64,000 nucleotides of DNA, taken from positions 76,489-140,488 of the forward strand of contig BDSI01000078.1 of the NCBI GenBank assembly GCA_003117195.1. Reading direction: 5' to 3'. The notes beneath the pieces were generated by a model. The model searched no databases and was not told where the DNA came from. It worked only from the letters and a program-made list of their open reading frames with translations. Both the position numbers and the translations under genes were made by a program. This stretch comes from Eudorina sp. 2006-703-Eu-15 (taxonomy: Eukaryota; Chlorophyta; Chlorophyceae; Chlamydomonadales; Volvocaceae). Of this stretch, positions 22,736 to 35,100 are shown in pieces. How positions within the stretch are numbered: position 1 is the first letter of the stretch; every line of letters begins with the position of its first letter.

Positions 22736-24308
22736 GGGTCTGGTCAGGCTGCGGGTCCCCAAGCAAGGAGCAGGGGCCGCTGCTGGAAAAGCGGCACCGT
22801 AGGGAGATCCGTACGTACGGGTATCGAGCGACGTCAGTCATTTAGGTACCGCGCTGGGTGGGCTGGCTGGCTTGTGAAGAGGTCAGCGGCGAGCGTCAAT
22901 GCGCGATGGCTGGATGGTGTATGGTGTGACGGCGACGGCAGGACATCAGAAGACAGACAGATAGACAGACAGACAGACAGACGGGTGGCTTTTCTTATAT
23001 ATGCTTCGGGGCAGAAATGCGCCGCTGCCGCTGCCGCGGTGGCTTTGGAGAAGGACCTGATTTGGTTTGGATGCTTTGGACGCCTTGGGTGTGAGCTGCG
23101 CTGCTGTTGCTTGCCAGCAGCAAAGTCGGCAGCAGCGGGTTGGCTGGGTAAGCTAATGACTGTGCGGACGGTTTGTTTGCCTGTTTTGGATTGTTTTTTG
23201 GTGTTTAGGATGTGTAGTGTGTTTTGGGGGAGGGAAACAGGAGGGAAAGGACCGTCTGTATGTATGTCTGGGTGGCGGGGGTGTTGCGTACCTCCCCGAG
23301 TGTTATAACTTGGATACCCTTTGTCCCCGGGGTGTTCTTCTTTGGACGGACGGTCGGGCGCTGTATGTATGTATGTGCCATGGGTTGCCGTGCGTGGGTG
23401 CCAAAAGGTGACAAGGTGTCGTGCGTGGGTACCAAAAGGTGACACCAAAAGGTGTCAAAATAGAAGCCCGATAGGTGTGTGTGGATCCGCGGGTGGGTGG
23501 CTAGGCCCAACTCGATCCCCACAGCGGGGAAAGGTTGTTGGAAAGGTCGTTGGAGAGCGTTAGCCCCTACGTAGTCGCGATAGTCGCGAAGCGCGCGGGG
23601 GGCACAGATGTACGGCAATGAGGGCCTCACGCACAGCAGGAGATCACGATAGTATGGCAAGCAATGACGAATCACCTAGGCCTGGGTTGGTTGTTGCGCG
23701 GGGTGGGTTGCGTGGCTGGCGTGCGACCTAACCGGTAGGTGGGTGTGGTGGGTAAAGGGGGGGGCAGCAGCCTGGCATTATTGGCATGTTTATTTGGTTG
23801 CTTGTTGATGATTATTGGGTCTTGCGTGAGTGAGTGAGTGACGGTCTGTGCGGTCTGCGGGGTCTGTGCGTGCGTCGATTTTTGCATTGATTCGCGGACC
23901 TTCCCCTCTGGCGTGAGAGCGAATCGGACAACGAAGCCGTGTTTGGTTCCCAGAGATCCCGTGCGTTCACGGGATCGGATCCGTACCATCGGATCCGTAC
24001 CATTAGATCCTTATCAGAGCAGCACAACTAACTTGTGGCGTGAATACATAGTATCGGTACAGTACTGCGGCGCAAGCCAGGCCGCCATCTATCTCGGCGG
24101 GCGACGAGGCCATCACTTGTTTTGTGTATGTGGCATGTGTTGGATCTTGGATCTTGGATGTGTGATCGAGCCTCCCTGAGACAGGAACCCGGGTCCGCCA
24201 GGTCCGCCGTGTAGCGCTTCCTTCATTCAGCCCCTTCGGGAAGTGCGGGGAGCCGGTGATAGGTGGTCGTGTTGAGCGGCTATTATTGTTATCAAGGATG
24301 GTACTGGC
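22042..24308. other. intergenic: 3' flank of the GFAT-like gene, repeats only
   Basis: It holds a GGCTGGCTGG block (about 22050-22120), a paired TCTTGGGG motif (22409-22455), a TG array and short 30-base repeats around AAAAGGTGACA (23395-23455). No gene is supported. I found no clear TGTAA polyadenylation signal for the upstream gene in the first several hundred bases. Confidence 0.5.
22637..22735. repeat. TG dinucleotide microsatellite
   Basis: About 49 TG units, nearly uninterrupted. The Cys-Val and Thr-His frames across it are artefacts. Confidence 0.97.
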
Positions 24309-24782
24309 TTACAGCGGACCCCGCTAGGGTCACCGGTGACAGCCATCGGCGACAGCCGAAGCTTCCTCACCATATACACTGCATAAACGAAACTGCGCTA
24401 CCATAGCGCACCGGACAGGCTCCACAAGTGCACCGAAACACTCCCCGGGCGGGTATGATGCTGCGCACACCTGCGTTGCGATACCACGGACAGGCGTCTG
24501 GATGTACGGCCTTCCGTACCTTCTCCGGGTCATATCACCCCACAGCAGGTCCAAACGAAGGTCTGTGTAACACTGTCATGCGTCCGGTGCGCCGCCAAGG
24601 TGGCGCGGTTTCGGTTTCCCGGTGCACGGCGAGGAGTACTCCAAGCAACACCCCTCTGCTAGAGGTGCCAGGTCCCGCCATGGTAAGTCGTACCGCGAAC
24701 GCCTCATATGAGCTGAACCTGCCTCACTGGCCTCCTCTTTACTCCGCAGCCCTGCCTTGGGCCAACACGCGTGGGTCTCCTG

Positions 24783-25935
24783 ATGTCGCGCCTTAGCGCC
24801 CCCATCGTGCTTTCGGCCGTCCACGACCCCGTGTCCAGCTATGCTCTCTACCAAGACGGGCTGACCTGCGCCGGCCGTATCTGCGACAAAGCCAAAGCCG
24901 ACAGCACCATATCGGATCAGAAGTCCGCAGGGCGTGACTTCTCCGCCTGGCTAGCCATTCAACCCCACGGGCGCACTCTGCACCGACGACGACATCCTGG
25001 TGTATATGCAGACCTGTTGGCTTCCTAGCCGGCGGGTGGCTGCACCCAGCCCCAACTACGTCAGCACTCATTTGGGATTACTCTCGGGGCCATTCTTGCG
25101 TCTTGGACGTGGCGGCCCGTACAACGTCACCACCGGTCAGGGTAACCCCTGCCAGTCCAACTCCGTATCCTCCTACAGGACCGGCTACTCTCGTGCCGCT
25201 GTCGAGAATGGCTTCGAGGAGAAGGCAGCAGTGCCCTCAACCCCGGACAAGTTCTCAACGCTCATGTCTCACGTCTGGGGCATCTTGGGGTCTATGATTA
25301 CCCCGATCGACCGCCTCACCCTACTGCGCGACATCCTCTGCCTGCAGTACATGTGGCACACCAGCATGCGCGGTAACGACACTGGCAAGCTTCGATTGCG
25401 TGACTTCCGCGACCCAACGTCCGGCGGCTCCTTCCGGGGGTTCCCTCTGCCCCTGGCTGTTCCCGGCGGCGAGTACGACTCCACTCACACACTGCGGGTG
25501 GAGGAGGTCATCAAGAACTCCCGCGGCGAGCGGTCCAGTCCCATCTTTCTGCGGGTCGACCCCGTACCGGAGCACTGCTTCATCCGGACTCTGGCGCAGT
25601 ATTGGGCCGAGTGCCACGCGCCGGGTGCCCCCCCTGGCGCCGCCATTACCGACCACTTATTCCGCCCTACCCTGCCAAACCACCGGGACTTCGCGCCGCG
25701 TCGCCTGACCAGCAGCGCCCTCTCCATGAGAGTCCACAAGCACCTGGTGGACTCCGGGGTCTACACCGGCGAGACGTCCCACGGCATCCGCCGCGGCACG
25801 ATCCAGGCAGCCAATGCCGCGGGGGCCTCACCCGAGGCGTTGCACGAGTTGTCCAAGATCCGGAGTCCCGCCGTGCTCCGCCGCTACACCGACACGACGC
25901 GCCCGACGCGTGGGGTTCGCCAGGTCTCCGCCTAA
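24783..25935 (+). pseudogene. tyrosine recombinase of the DIRS/Kangaroo-like element, one frame break
   Basis: The C-terminal catalytic part is intact (about 311 residues from 25000). It contains Arg in HTSMRGNDTG (box I), the box II pair in SHGIRRGT (His and Arg) and the nucleophile Tyr in LRRYTD, near the C-terminus as expected. The N-terminal part (ATG at 24783, MSRLSAPIVLSAVHDP) lies in another frame and continues sensibly into TGALCTDDDILVYMQTCW only if one base is gained or lost near 24955-24965. The enzyme would integrate circular element DNA without target duplication. It is transcribed toward the pol gene, whose last domain ends at 26352, leaving about 415 bases between them. Confidence 0.75.
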
Positions 25936-26351
25936 CCCTCCGGCCCACATCACATAGGGCGGGTGGGTGGGGGTCGAAACGATGCGCGGGTTAGTTTACT
26001 CCCTCTTGGTCTAGCTACTGTGTTGGCTTCAGAATGGCTAAGGGATGTAACAAATGAACGTGGACCATCAATTGCCTCTCAGTCCGTCGCCAAGCACAGA
26101 GCCCAACGTGCACTCCACTTGTCGTACCGTACAGCAAGGCCGAGCATTGAAAGAAATAGTTTGGGTACACGCAAATGCTTCTCCCGTACTCGATACCAAA
26201 TTATTGTGGGATCGCCTTTGCGAGCCAGCTCTGTCCTCTCTAATTCAGATCGTAGGCTTCTTCCAGCCCTCCATCCACCCCGCGTAGCGGCCCCTCCATA
26301 CCGCCCCCACCCCCCCCCCCGACCCCAGGGTCGAGGGCGTCCTTTGCGCCG

Positions 26352-28908
26352 TTACCAGATCACGTACACCACTTGCAGCCGGTATCGGGGCCCCTTGGGT
26401 CCCCGGTTGGCCGCATTGGGCACCTGTGGTCCGGGCCAGAGCAAGTTCTTCCGGTGCGGGAGGGGCAGCTTTGCGCGAACCGGCAGGGAGGCCAACGCCA
26501 CCTGCCATGCCCGCGGCCAGATAGGCAGGATGAGCACACAGTCAGGCCGCGCGTCGTGTACCTTTAGCAACACCCTCACCACTGTATCGAAAGGGGGGTT
26601 GATATAGAGCAGCGGCCGTTGCCCTCCGTCCCCCCACTCCAACGACCCCCAGTCCTGTGCGAATGCGTCCACCCCCCGTACCCCCGGGCACCAGTATGGC
26701 GCGAAGTAGCTGCCGGGCACCTTGGTGGTGTGCGCGTCCGCGAACACGTCCAGAGTGGGCTTACGCCCCTACAGGTAGCTGTGGTTTGTGACGCTGGCGT
26801 AAACGTCTGAGTGCAGCATCCATTGTGACGCGTCTTCGTACTTGCTGAGCTCGTCGGCCCGCCGCTGCTGCTCCCGCGTCCTCGGGTACCAGACCACTGA
26901 GATGTCCGTATCCAGCTCCGCGCAGAGTTTGTGGATACCCGCGACGACAGGCAGGCACGAGCGGTTGCCCTTCATGCCCGCCACGCAGCACTCTGCCGGC
27001 TGGCTGGCTGTCTGGTATTGCACCACCCTTCTTTGCAGCAGGTGGGGCGCCCGGTCCCGCAGCCAATACAAGCTGTACAGCAGGGTCCGAAGCTCCCTCT
27101 CCGTGCTGCTGAAGGCGTTCCGCCGCGCGTTCTCCACCTCCTCCTGCGTGAAGGGAACCTGCATCGTACTAAGCTCGCCCAGCGCTTCCCCCGGTAGGTA
27201 GGCAGCATACGCCCTGCCCGAGGCGTCCCCCACCAGCTGGGTGGCCACCCTGAAGGGCTGGCCCCTTCAGCCAGCGTGTGCGTCCGTACAAACTGCCAAG
27301 CCTCTCTGAGCACCTCCGCCGACGCCCAGACTGTCTCGTCCCAGCCGACGCCCCGTGCGGCCTGCAGGACTAGTCTCCCGTAGAGAGGCGCCGTTGAGAG
27401 CGCCGGTGACATGGCAATTATCTTGCCCGCGATCTGCGCTACCTGCCGCGCAGTGAGCCTCCGCCCTTCTTGCTGCTGCAGCAGGCGTTCAAAGGCTTCC
27501 AGCTTGTCGGCTGGTACCCCGAACGCCTGGGCGCTAGCGTCCACCTCCATCCCTAAGAAGTGCACAGTCCGGCTGGGTACGAGTCTGCACTTCGTCAGGC
27601 TTAGGGTAAATCCCAGCGCCGCCAGTAGGCGCACCACCGCCCCGCACTGGAATTTTGCCGCCTCCTTTGATGCTGCGGCGCCCATCTGGTCGTCGATCAG
27701 GAAAGTCATGCGCGCCCCTCGGTACCGGAGGGGGCGGAAGAGCTCCTGCTTCAGCATCGTGTAGAGGTGGCAGGCCGGCGCGACCCCGAACGGGAGGTGT
27801 GGCCAATAATACACCACGCCGTCCCATTGCATAGGCAGGTAGGTGTATTCACGCTGATGGAGGGGCAGCTGCCAATAGCCGCTCTTGTCGTCCGTCGTGT
27901 ATAGCCAGTCTTCCGGTGTTAAGTAGTATGTCACGTCCCCCAGGCGCTCGTACTTCACCGGCCGGTACTTCAGGAAGCAGTTGATGTACATTGGGTTGAT
28001 GCATAGCCGCAGCTTCCCGTCCTTTTCAACGACTCGCGGGCCGTTGACTACGGTGGGCGGGGTCTGCCCTTGTGGCCACTCCCGTATGACTCCCCGCGCC
28101 TGCACTTGCTGAGCTCCTCCGTCACGAAATCCTTATGTTGGCTCGCACTGCTGTGGTTCGGGAACGCCACCGCGTGCGGGCGGTTCCCGGCGAGCATCTC
28201 ATCCGGGTCCGCCCCCGGCTTGGCGGCCCGCACCATCTCCCGTACAATCCGACGTAGTTTGCGGTCATGATCTGGGGCGTTTTCCTGACCCGGGTGGTCC
28301 ACCGGCACCCATTCGAACTGGATGCCACCCCGCAGGTGCTTGAGGAGCGTTTTCTGCGTGTCGGTCAGGGCTGCCCCGCCGTTTGCGAGCTGGAAGTATT
28401 CACGCCAGAGCGGTTCGTACTGCTTCAGCCTCCCCGGCTGGAAGCTGTCCGGGTCCGGGAGCACTGCTTTCAACGCGGCCTCATATTGGCCATCGCCCGT
28501 GGTATCCCGCGCGTCTGGCTGCCCCAATTTCTCTGCAGTCGCGCCCAGGCCTCTCCCAGGAGCTGTCGAGCGACGTCCAAAGATGCCCCGTCCTGCCCCT
28601 CTGGTCCCGCCCTGGTCGCTTCCCCACGTGCCAGCCGGCTTCCCCGTCGGCACGCCCAGGACCTCAGGTCTTCCCGCGCTTATCTGGTTCCCTGGATTAC
28701 AGGTGCTGTCGCTTAGGTCCAGGGGGTCCGCCTCCAACGATAACAAATCCCCCTCATCCATCTCTACATCCGGCCCCTGGGTGATCTCCAGCTCCGCTGC
28801 TCCCGTGTCCGGGCCACCCTGGGGGAGGCGTTCACGGCAAGCCACAAGACACGGCTTAGTTAACCCCACCGCCCGGTGCCGCATTGAATAGGCCAGGTCC
28901 AGTCCCAC
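26352..28908 (-). pseudogene. pol of the element: reverse transcriptase, RNase H and post-RNase H domain, interrupted
   Basis: The N-terminal linker (28908-28048) shifts frame near 28105-28115 into the RT: VVEKDGKLRLCINPMYIN, then box A in TTDDKSGYWQLPL, box B LPFGVAPACHLYTM, catalytic FLIDDQM in place of YxDD, and FLGMEVD. RNase H follows after another shift near 27250 (VGDASGRAYAAYL, SSTERELRTL, VVWYPRTREQQRRADELSK). An in-frame TAG at 26769-26771 separates it from the last domain (FADAHTTKVPG, VDAFAQDW, LYINPPF, LILPIWP), which in DIRS elements is usually called the Dam-like methyltransferase domain. Two shifts and one stop make it a pseudogene unless recoding is used. Confidence 0.8.
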
Positions 28909-28964
28909 TCGTCTCCACCCACGGTCCTGGCTCGGTGTCTCGCCCGGCCGCCTGCACTACTACT

Positions 28965-30861
28965 TTACTGCCTATAGACACCTTTAACGTCCACCTGCCT
29001 GCCGCTATTGGGCCCGCCTACCACAGCCAGGTCCTCGTGGACAAACTTGCAGCTCCCGCCGTAGACGTAGTTGAAACAGCGCGTCTGTAGTCGCGCACAG
29101 CGTGGCGGGCAGGTTCCGCTCCTGGAGGGCCCGGTGCACCGCGGCCAGGGCCTCCTTAGCCTTCTGCGCTCGCTCCTCGCCCCCGTCAGTTCCCCCGCGG
29201 CCCCCGTCGTTGCTGCCGCGCCGTCCGCCTGCGGCCGAGGGCGCCCCCAGGCCTGAGGCGCCCGCCTTGCCGCCTCCCCTTGCCCCGCCGCCGCCGCTTC
29301 CACCTCCCCCCGAGCGGTACGCCTCGCTCATATGAACTTTCTGGAGGCTGTCCACGGCATTGTCGACCAGCTCACGGATACGCAACAGGCAGCCTAGCTG
29401 GGGGCCGTATCCCTCCAGCCACATGTCGCGGGTCATGGGGTGGTCAAACACCCGGCTTGTCTTCAGGTTCTGCGCCGCCCCGTGCAGCCACCTGCCCTCG
29501 TTGGCTCGGTTTAGCACCACTTCGGCCAGGTCCAAACCTCCGAGGAAGGCTGCTACTTTCGAGGCCACCGTCTGCAAGTCCACTTCTGGCTGCGACGCGT
29601 ATTCTTCTAGCGTGCGCAGCTGGTCGTTAAGCTTCTGGCCCAACCTGCTGCTCACACCCTCCGCAAAGGTGTCATCCAGCGGCCCCGCCAGGCTGACCTG
29701 CAGCCGCCTGATCAGCTCTTTACCTGCCGACCGCAGGACGGCCAGCACGGCCTGGACAATGGCTGTGTGCGACTGCGCGGCACCCTGGGTTAGGAGCACC
29801 ACGCCTACAATCGCCTCGGCCACCTCCAAGGTGTGGGTGGCGGCCTCGTGCCTGGGCAGCGCCTTAAGCAGCTGGTCCCGCTTTGCATCGACGACCAGCT
29901 GCGCGGCCTGACGGGCGAGACGAGTCTCCTTGCCTCCGATCCCGACGTTCGGCGCCTGCAGATCATGCAAGCGCGGCATCCCCTGGCCTGGGCGGGCTGC
30001 GTGCCCAAGCAGGTCCCGGACCCGCTGCCCGTTGGCATCCGGGCAGGGCTCGGAGAGCAGCGCATTGCCCATCCGCAGCTTCCCGTCTGGCAGGTGAATC
30101 GGCTGGGTGAGGTCCGGCGACATGTATTGGGACGCCGGCCCTCCCATGCTGGGCACTCCACCAGGCTGCCAGACTCCTTCCGCGTCGTATGCGTGGCTTG
30201 TGGCCCCTCCCGCCGACACCCTTACCGGCGCCGCGGGGCCCGCGCCTGCCCATGGCCCTGGGGCCGTTGGCAAGGCGCCACCGCCGTAACTCGCTGGTGC
30301 GCCCATCGTCTGCCCGGGTGGCGCCGCTCCACCTCCCTGGGGGTAGCCCGCGTGAGCGCTCGCCGCCGCGAGGAGGGAGGCTAGCATTCCGGGATTAGCC
30401 TCCAGCAACGCCACAAGCGCGCCTGTCAGGTCTGGGCCCGTCGGCATGGGCTGCGCCGCTCGCAGTGCTGGGGCCGACGTATCCACCGGTGTAGGGGCCA
30501 TCTGCGGCGCCGCTGGGGCGGCGAGCCCCGGGTTAGGCAATGCCTGCACTGGCCTCCGCGCGACCGGTAACGCTGCTTGGGGGTCGGCGGTCGTCGTGGC
30601 CCGCCCTGCGTCGCCGGCTGTAAAGAGCGCTCCTCGTCGTGCACCTTCACCCGCGCCCCGCACCCCCCGCCGTGACTCCTGCTGCTGTTCAGCCGCCTGC
30701 TGCTGACCCTCCGGAGCGATCCCAAGACCGTCGTCCCGTCCGCTCCCGCCCGCCCTCGCGTCTGAACTGTCCTCCTCCTCCGCTTGGCCTCGGGCCTCAA
30801 GTGGGCGATCAGCAGCCGCGGCCGCCCTCCCTTGCGGGTCCTCCTGTGCCACCGACACCAT
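28965..30861 (-). pseudogene. gag-like ORF of the element with CCCH-type zinc finger in a shifted frame
   Basis: About 600 residues in one frame. The N-terminus is Gln, Ala and Glu-rich and disordered, and a helical middle (for example VAEAIVGVVLLTQGAAQS, DTFAEGVSSRLGQKLND, VASKVAAFLGGLDLAEVVL) resembles a capsid-like domain. It is followed by a Gly/Arg-rich stretch. The frame then ends in unrelated residues, while the adjacent frame encodes CARLQTRCFNYVYGGSCKFVH, a C-x6-C-x8-C-x3-H finger typical of a nucleic-acid-binding gag tail. The shift lies near 29085-29110. Gag identity is inferred from position, the zinc finger and composition, not from a specific family hit. Confidence 0.6.
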
Positions 30862-31261
30862 ACGCGCCCCCAGCGTGCTGCTGCCGCCACCCAGTCCGCT
30901 CCGCCTCCGCCCTTCCCGCCCGGCGCTCCGTTAGTGCCTTGCCCGGCCGGGGCGGGGGCAGGAGTGGGCGCTCGTGTCTGCGGAGCTCCTCCGCGTGCTG
31001 AGCGATGCAGCAGGTACCGCCCCTGTGCACATCACCAATGGTTGCAAGCCGCCGGGCAGAATTCACATGAAGCCCCCGAGCGCATACCGCTGCCACGTCA
31101 CACCTCTTGGTGACGCCCGGGTGCTGCCCGGCCATGCACAGTATGCAGAGGGGTCCTGCCCGCGTTACGATCCCGCCGGGTTCTGCCCGGTCACGCGCCG
31201 CCTGCCAGAGGTACTGCCTCGGCCTAAAGCACACCGGGTACTGCCCGGATGCACGCCGACT

Positions 31262-31360
31262 TGGGGACTTGGGCGACCCCACAGGGGCAGTGAACCGCAG
31301 CAGCGGCCCTTAGGGAGTTGGGCGACCCCACAGGGGCAGTGAACCGCAGCTGCGGCCATC
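31262..31360. repeat. tandem 50-base repeat upstream of gag
   Basis: Two copies of a unit containing GGCGACCCCACAGGGGCAG then TGAACCGCAGC. Just to its left (31117-31250) GGGTNCTGCCCG recurs four times at irregular spacing. Both lie in the presumed 5' region of the element. Confidence 0.7.
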
Positions 31361-31892
31361 AGGAACTCGAATGGCCCAGGCAAGGGCTGGGGAAGCCAGA
31401 AACCGCTGCAGCGGGCTAAACACGGTGGCCGGTGAGCGAGTCCAGGACGCGCGCCAGCAGTCGTAGTCCATGTGAAGCAAGCACGGCTTCGCCAGGTTGA
31501 TGAGGGAGACCGTGCCCTCGGTTATCCGAAGTTGCTGCGCGAAAGCGCCATACTCCTTCGGGGCGTCGTTGACTTTGACGTCCATGCGCGCCTCGGCCTC
31601 CGAGGCGTTGGCGAGTTCGGGCTTGTTAGCGGTAGTGCGCGCAACTTTGGGAGCGGGCTCAGCCACGGGAATGAGGGGATTAAGAGGTGCCGGCCCCGGC
31701 CGTGGCCCGTCCATGCTGACGCGCTGACCCTCGAACTCGATTTCGGTGGCCGAGCGCTTAGTGCCAGATATGTTCCTTTCTCTCTTGAGCAATTAGCTGC
31801 TCCTGCTCTTGCGCGGCGCGGAAAGTAGCAACGACGTTGTCATTGCCGGCGACCGCGGTATCGTTGACTACGTTGCGACAACTCTTAGCCAT
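31310..31892 (-). CDS. unknown protein fragment with one frame break, downstream of a TATA box
   Basis: The first frame starts at ATG 31892 (MAKSCRNVVNDTAVAGN, 44 residues, ending at 31758). An overlapping frame continues from about 31790 with KRSATEIEFEGQRVSMDG, KVARTTANKPELANASEAEA, MDVKVNDAPKEYGAFAQQ and INLAKPCLLHMDYDCW before ending in the tandem repeat region at 31310. Composition looks coding in both parts, so a single-base change or recoding in the overlap (31760-31800) is likely. It could be the leader ORF of the retroelement or an unrelated gene interrupted by it. I do not recognise a domain. Confidence 0.35.
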
Positions 31893-32081
31893 TTCGTACT
31901 TGAATTGAAGGTGCAGGTCAGTATTAAAGGCAAACAGTATGAAGTAAGCGAGGCACAGTTGAAAGTCGGAGCAGTCCAGTGATGGTAGTCCGATGAACTG
32001 TAGTCTGGTATGGCTTGTGAAAGTTTGCGAACAGCAAATCGTAAAGTGAAGGCAGAATGCCGAACAGTGAAAGCTTCCAAG

Positions 32082-32089
32082 TATATATA
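32082..32089 (-). promoter_or_regulatory. candidate TATA box
   Basis: TATATATA on the minus strand, 190 bases upstream of the ATG at 31892. It is the best TATA-like element next to an ORF start in the window and may be the element's own promoter. Confidence 0.4.
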
Positions 32090-32165
32090 GGAGGACGGTA
32101 GCCCCGGTGATCCGGGTCACCGGTGCATACCAAACAACCGACAGCCGAAAGGCTGCCGTTCAGAA

Positions 32166-35100
32166 CCTAACTATAGTCGCTTCTCTCCTGCCGTGTCTCA
32201 GCCGCAATCGTTGTTCGATGAAGCGCGTAACCCGGGTCCTCGCGGATGCCGTCGGTGCAACTACAGTACTACTACGTACTTGCCACAGGTAGGCCGCCGC
32301 TGCTGGCAGGAGCACGCGCGGAGACCCGGTGTGTCTCAACAGCGTACTTGCTTGCGGGGGAAACAAAATGGACACACGCACCTACCGGGTGTCCAGTTTG
32401 GTTCCCCCGCGAGTCAAGCTGTGGCCAGGTGTTGCTTTGGCAAGCTAGAGGGGCTTTGGCGGACTCCTCAGGATTGACAGACGCGCAACCGGTGGTGGCG
32501 GTGGATCACCCGGCTGCTGCGGGGTGACTGGATTACTGTTGTTGCGATCACCGCCTGCCTTGTGGCCCAGCCAGCACCTCTCGCGCGATGCATTCACAAT
32601 CTGTGCCTGGCATAATTACTTTTTTTGAGCACTTGCAGATGCCCGGCAGATGCCAGCGGCGAGGTAAAGCGTTGGCCTTGCATGCAACCAGGCACGCGTG
32701 GCGGCCCTCGACGGATGTACACTCGCCGTGCTGCGTTATGTAACAGCCAGAGCAGAGAAACTGTTAAATTAAACGTTTTTCAAGATTCGGAGATGTGCGG
32801 ATCATTTAGGCCGACATACACGAGTTCGCGTCGAAGCCATATAGGCGTCGCGGCTCGCCCACCAATTACACGGGAAACCGCTACTCTTAACGACCTGTGT
32901 CGCTTCACACTATTTCATGTATTGAATGATTAATAGAAGCGGCCGATATTTTCGATCGAGAGAATTGTTTACATCGCGAGGACCGAGCGGTGGGCGGAAC
33001 CAACTGACCTGATGGGTTCAAGGCAGCTCCTGAAAAGCTCTCAGAATTTTGGTAATATATTGAGATCAAAATATAGTATCTCGTTCGAGTAACTGTGCGT
33101 TAACTGTGGCTCAGGAGCTTTGTCGTACAGGGACTACAGGTTGACCCACATTTGTAACAGGTGACCTCTAGTGAACCCTTTTTTATTTGTGGTAATATAT
33201 TGATAATCTTCGATCCATCAACCTTGACCTTTATTGGGCATGGGGCTGACTTGGCACCGAACGATTGTCCTTCTGTGTTCTTTTACTTGCATGATGCTGT
33301 AAGCACATTTCATTTCTTGGATACTTAGTATGCAATTGGCCTCAATCAGCCGTGGCTTTTAGGCGAGAGGTCCTTGCCGGTTTCGCTTCAAAACACATCT
33401 AGGCCAGGCTTCTGCAAGTACCCATCACGTAGATAATTATACTGGAACAGTAAAGAGTAAGTTGATCATTTTTGGCCCATCCTTTATTTAAGTGATTCAT
33501 TCTTCGCCACGATTGGAACGTCCCTCGTCATCGCCCGACCCACAAATGCGCCTCTGGGTACCATGGAGGGGTGCACGGGCGTCGCACTTGAACCAATAAT
33601 GTTCTCTCATCCACTGGAGTAGTATTTTGTACACATCTTCGCCCAGTGGGCTTCTCACATACAATTGATTACTGCGCGCGTGACATTCCGCTTCCAACTC
33701 GGCGGCCGCTGAATATTTCCTCAGCCTGATGCGGTGCTGTTTGTTTGTGATGCTCATATTGTTGTGTTACAACGTGCCTGGCCTCCTGCCAAACCATCGC
33801 TCGCAGGTATACACGGAGATTGCAGCTCGTGGAGGGCCACTGCATCGGCGGCAAAAACAGCAAAAGATAACTAACATGTCCCCTCACAAATTGTACACGG
33901 CCCAACGATTCAGCTCCCACTTTTTAGAGGTGCGAGAGCGCTACGAGGTAGTTGCCGCGCTCTAGTACGTCGAAGCCGGCGACCTTCGCTGTACTGTATA
34001 GATCACACCATCCTGGGCAATCACCGCCGCATTCATCGGCCGCCTCGATGCTCACCTCCATTGCGTACGCGCATAAATGGATTTGACCACTGTATCTAAT
34101 GTCTCAAGAGGCGCCCCTCCTCACCGCCATCTGCCCCCTTTCCCGTGTGTCCCAACATCCAGTTCTCTGGTCGCGGATCGATTCCGTGACACCGCGCACT
34201 TGCCGTGCTGCCCCCATAAACCATAAAACTATGTCGCCGGTGTCACTAACCCCCAATGTATTGCACATCACACTGTAATTCACACTACTTTGGCCGAAAT
34301 GTCATGGAAACCACTGGAAGGATCGTGCGTGCGCACCTGTGGGAGATTTTGATACATACCGTACGGCATCCTTTCCAAGATGCCGTACATGTGAAGGGAA
34401 GCCGCTCCCGAACCTCTAATAAGCACTGCGCTTGCCGCGGCGTTTGCGCCTGCCAGGCCGCTTTGTCCGCTGACTGGTATTGTCCGCTCAATTATCCCAC
34501 CGTGGGGGGGATTCGACGTTCGACTGCCCAGGAAAGCAACTACGATCAGGAGGGGCTGTCATGCAATGCCTGCTTTGCTGTGCGTAATGTGTGCGTTTCG
34601 CGGGCCGCTCTGCAACCCAAACGTTCTTGGGCCGTGTTGCTTTGACCACCAACTGTACACAGACCACACGAGCACGCACGGGGCCGCATCCCAATGTCGC
34701 GGCAGTGGTAAAATCTTTTGTGTTGATGATATTACAGTTGCCCCCCCCAAATAATCGGCGACAGCCCACAGCCCGGTGGTTGATGGTAATGGGTGGGTAC
34801 ACTGGGCCGCGGGCCCTGTCTGTGACGGCCCGGGTAGAACCCCATATATGCGGTGGTGTTGATCCTGACCAACCCTTCGGATGACTCGTGAAAGCCTGCC
34901 TGCATGCGTCCTCCTAGGGCTCGTGGATTCCCTGCAAGCCCGCCTGATGTGCGCCTGTCGAGTATATAGAGAGGGGTCGACCCGAGTCGCCGTAGAGGTT
35001 CATTTCGATGCTTCGTCGGGCAGGCACCGCTGTCCACGTGTTTGTCTGAGTTCCTTCACGCGTTGCATTTTCATGCCATCGTTCTCCGCATTCGCGGGCC

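Larger units (their letters stand above)
24309..32165 (-). mobile_element. decayed Kangaroo/DIRS-like tyrosine-recombinase retrotransposon
   Basis: On the minus strand it carries a gag-like ORF, then RT, RNase H and a post-RNase H domain. On the plus strand, at the downstream end, a tyrosine recombinase gene converges on them. This layout, with the recombinase inverted relative to pol, is as I recall it for Kangaroo of Volvox carteri and related green-algal elements. The left limit is placed at TTACAGCGGACCCC (24309), which recurs elsewhere. The right limit is a guess. A segment near 32108-32150 resembles 24326-24361 (shared GGGTCACCGGTG and GACAGCCGAA), but the element could end near 31.4 kb. 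All main ORFs contain breaks, so this copy is probably inactive. Confidence 0.75.

Noticed and set aside
33497..33920. Overlapping small frames on both strands near 33.7 kb as genes
   Set aside because: They compete for the same bases, are under 90 residues and show no domain. I left them as a note in the intergenic entry.
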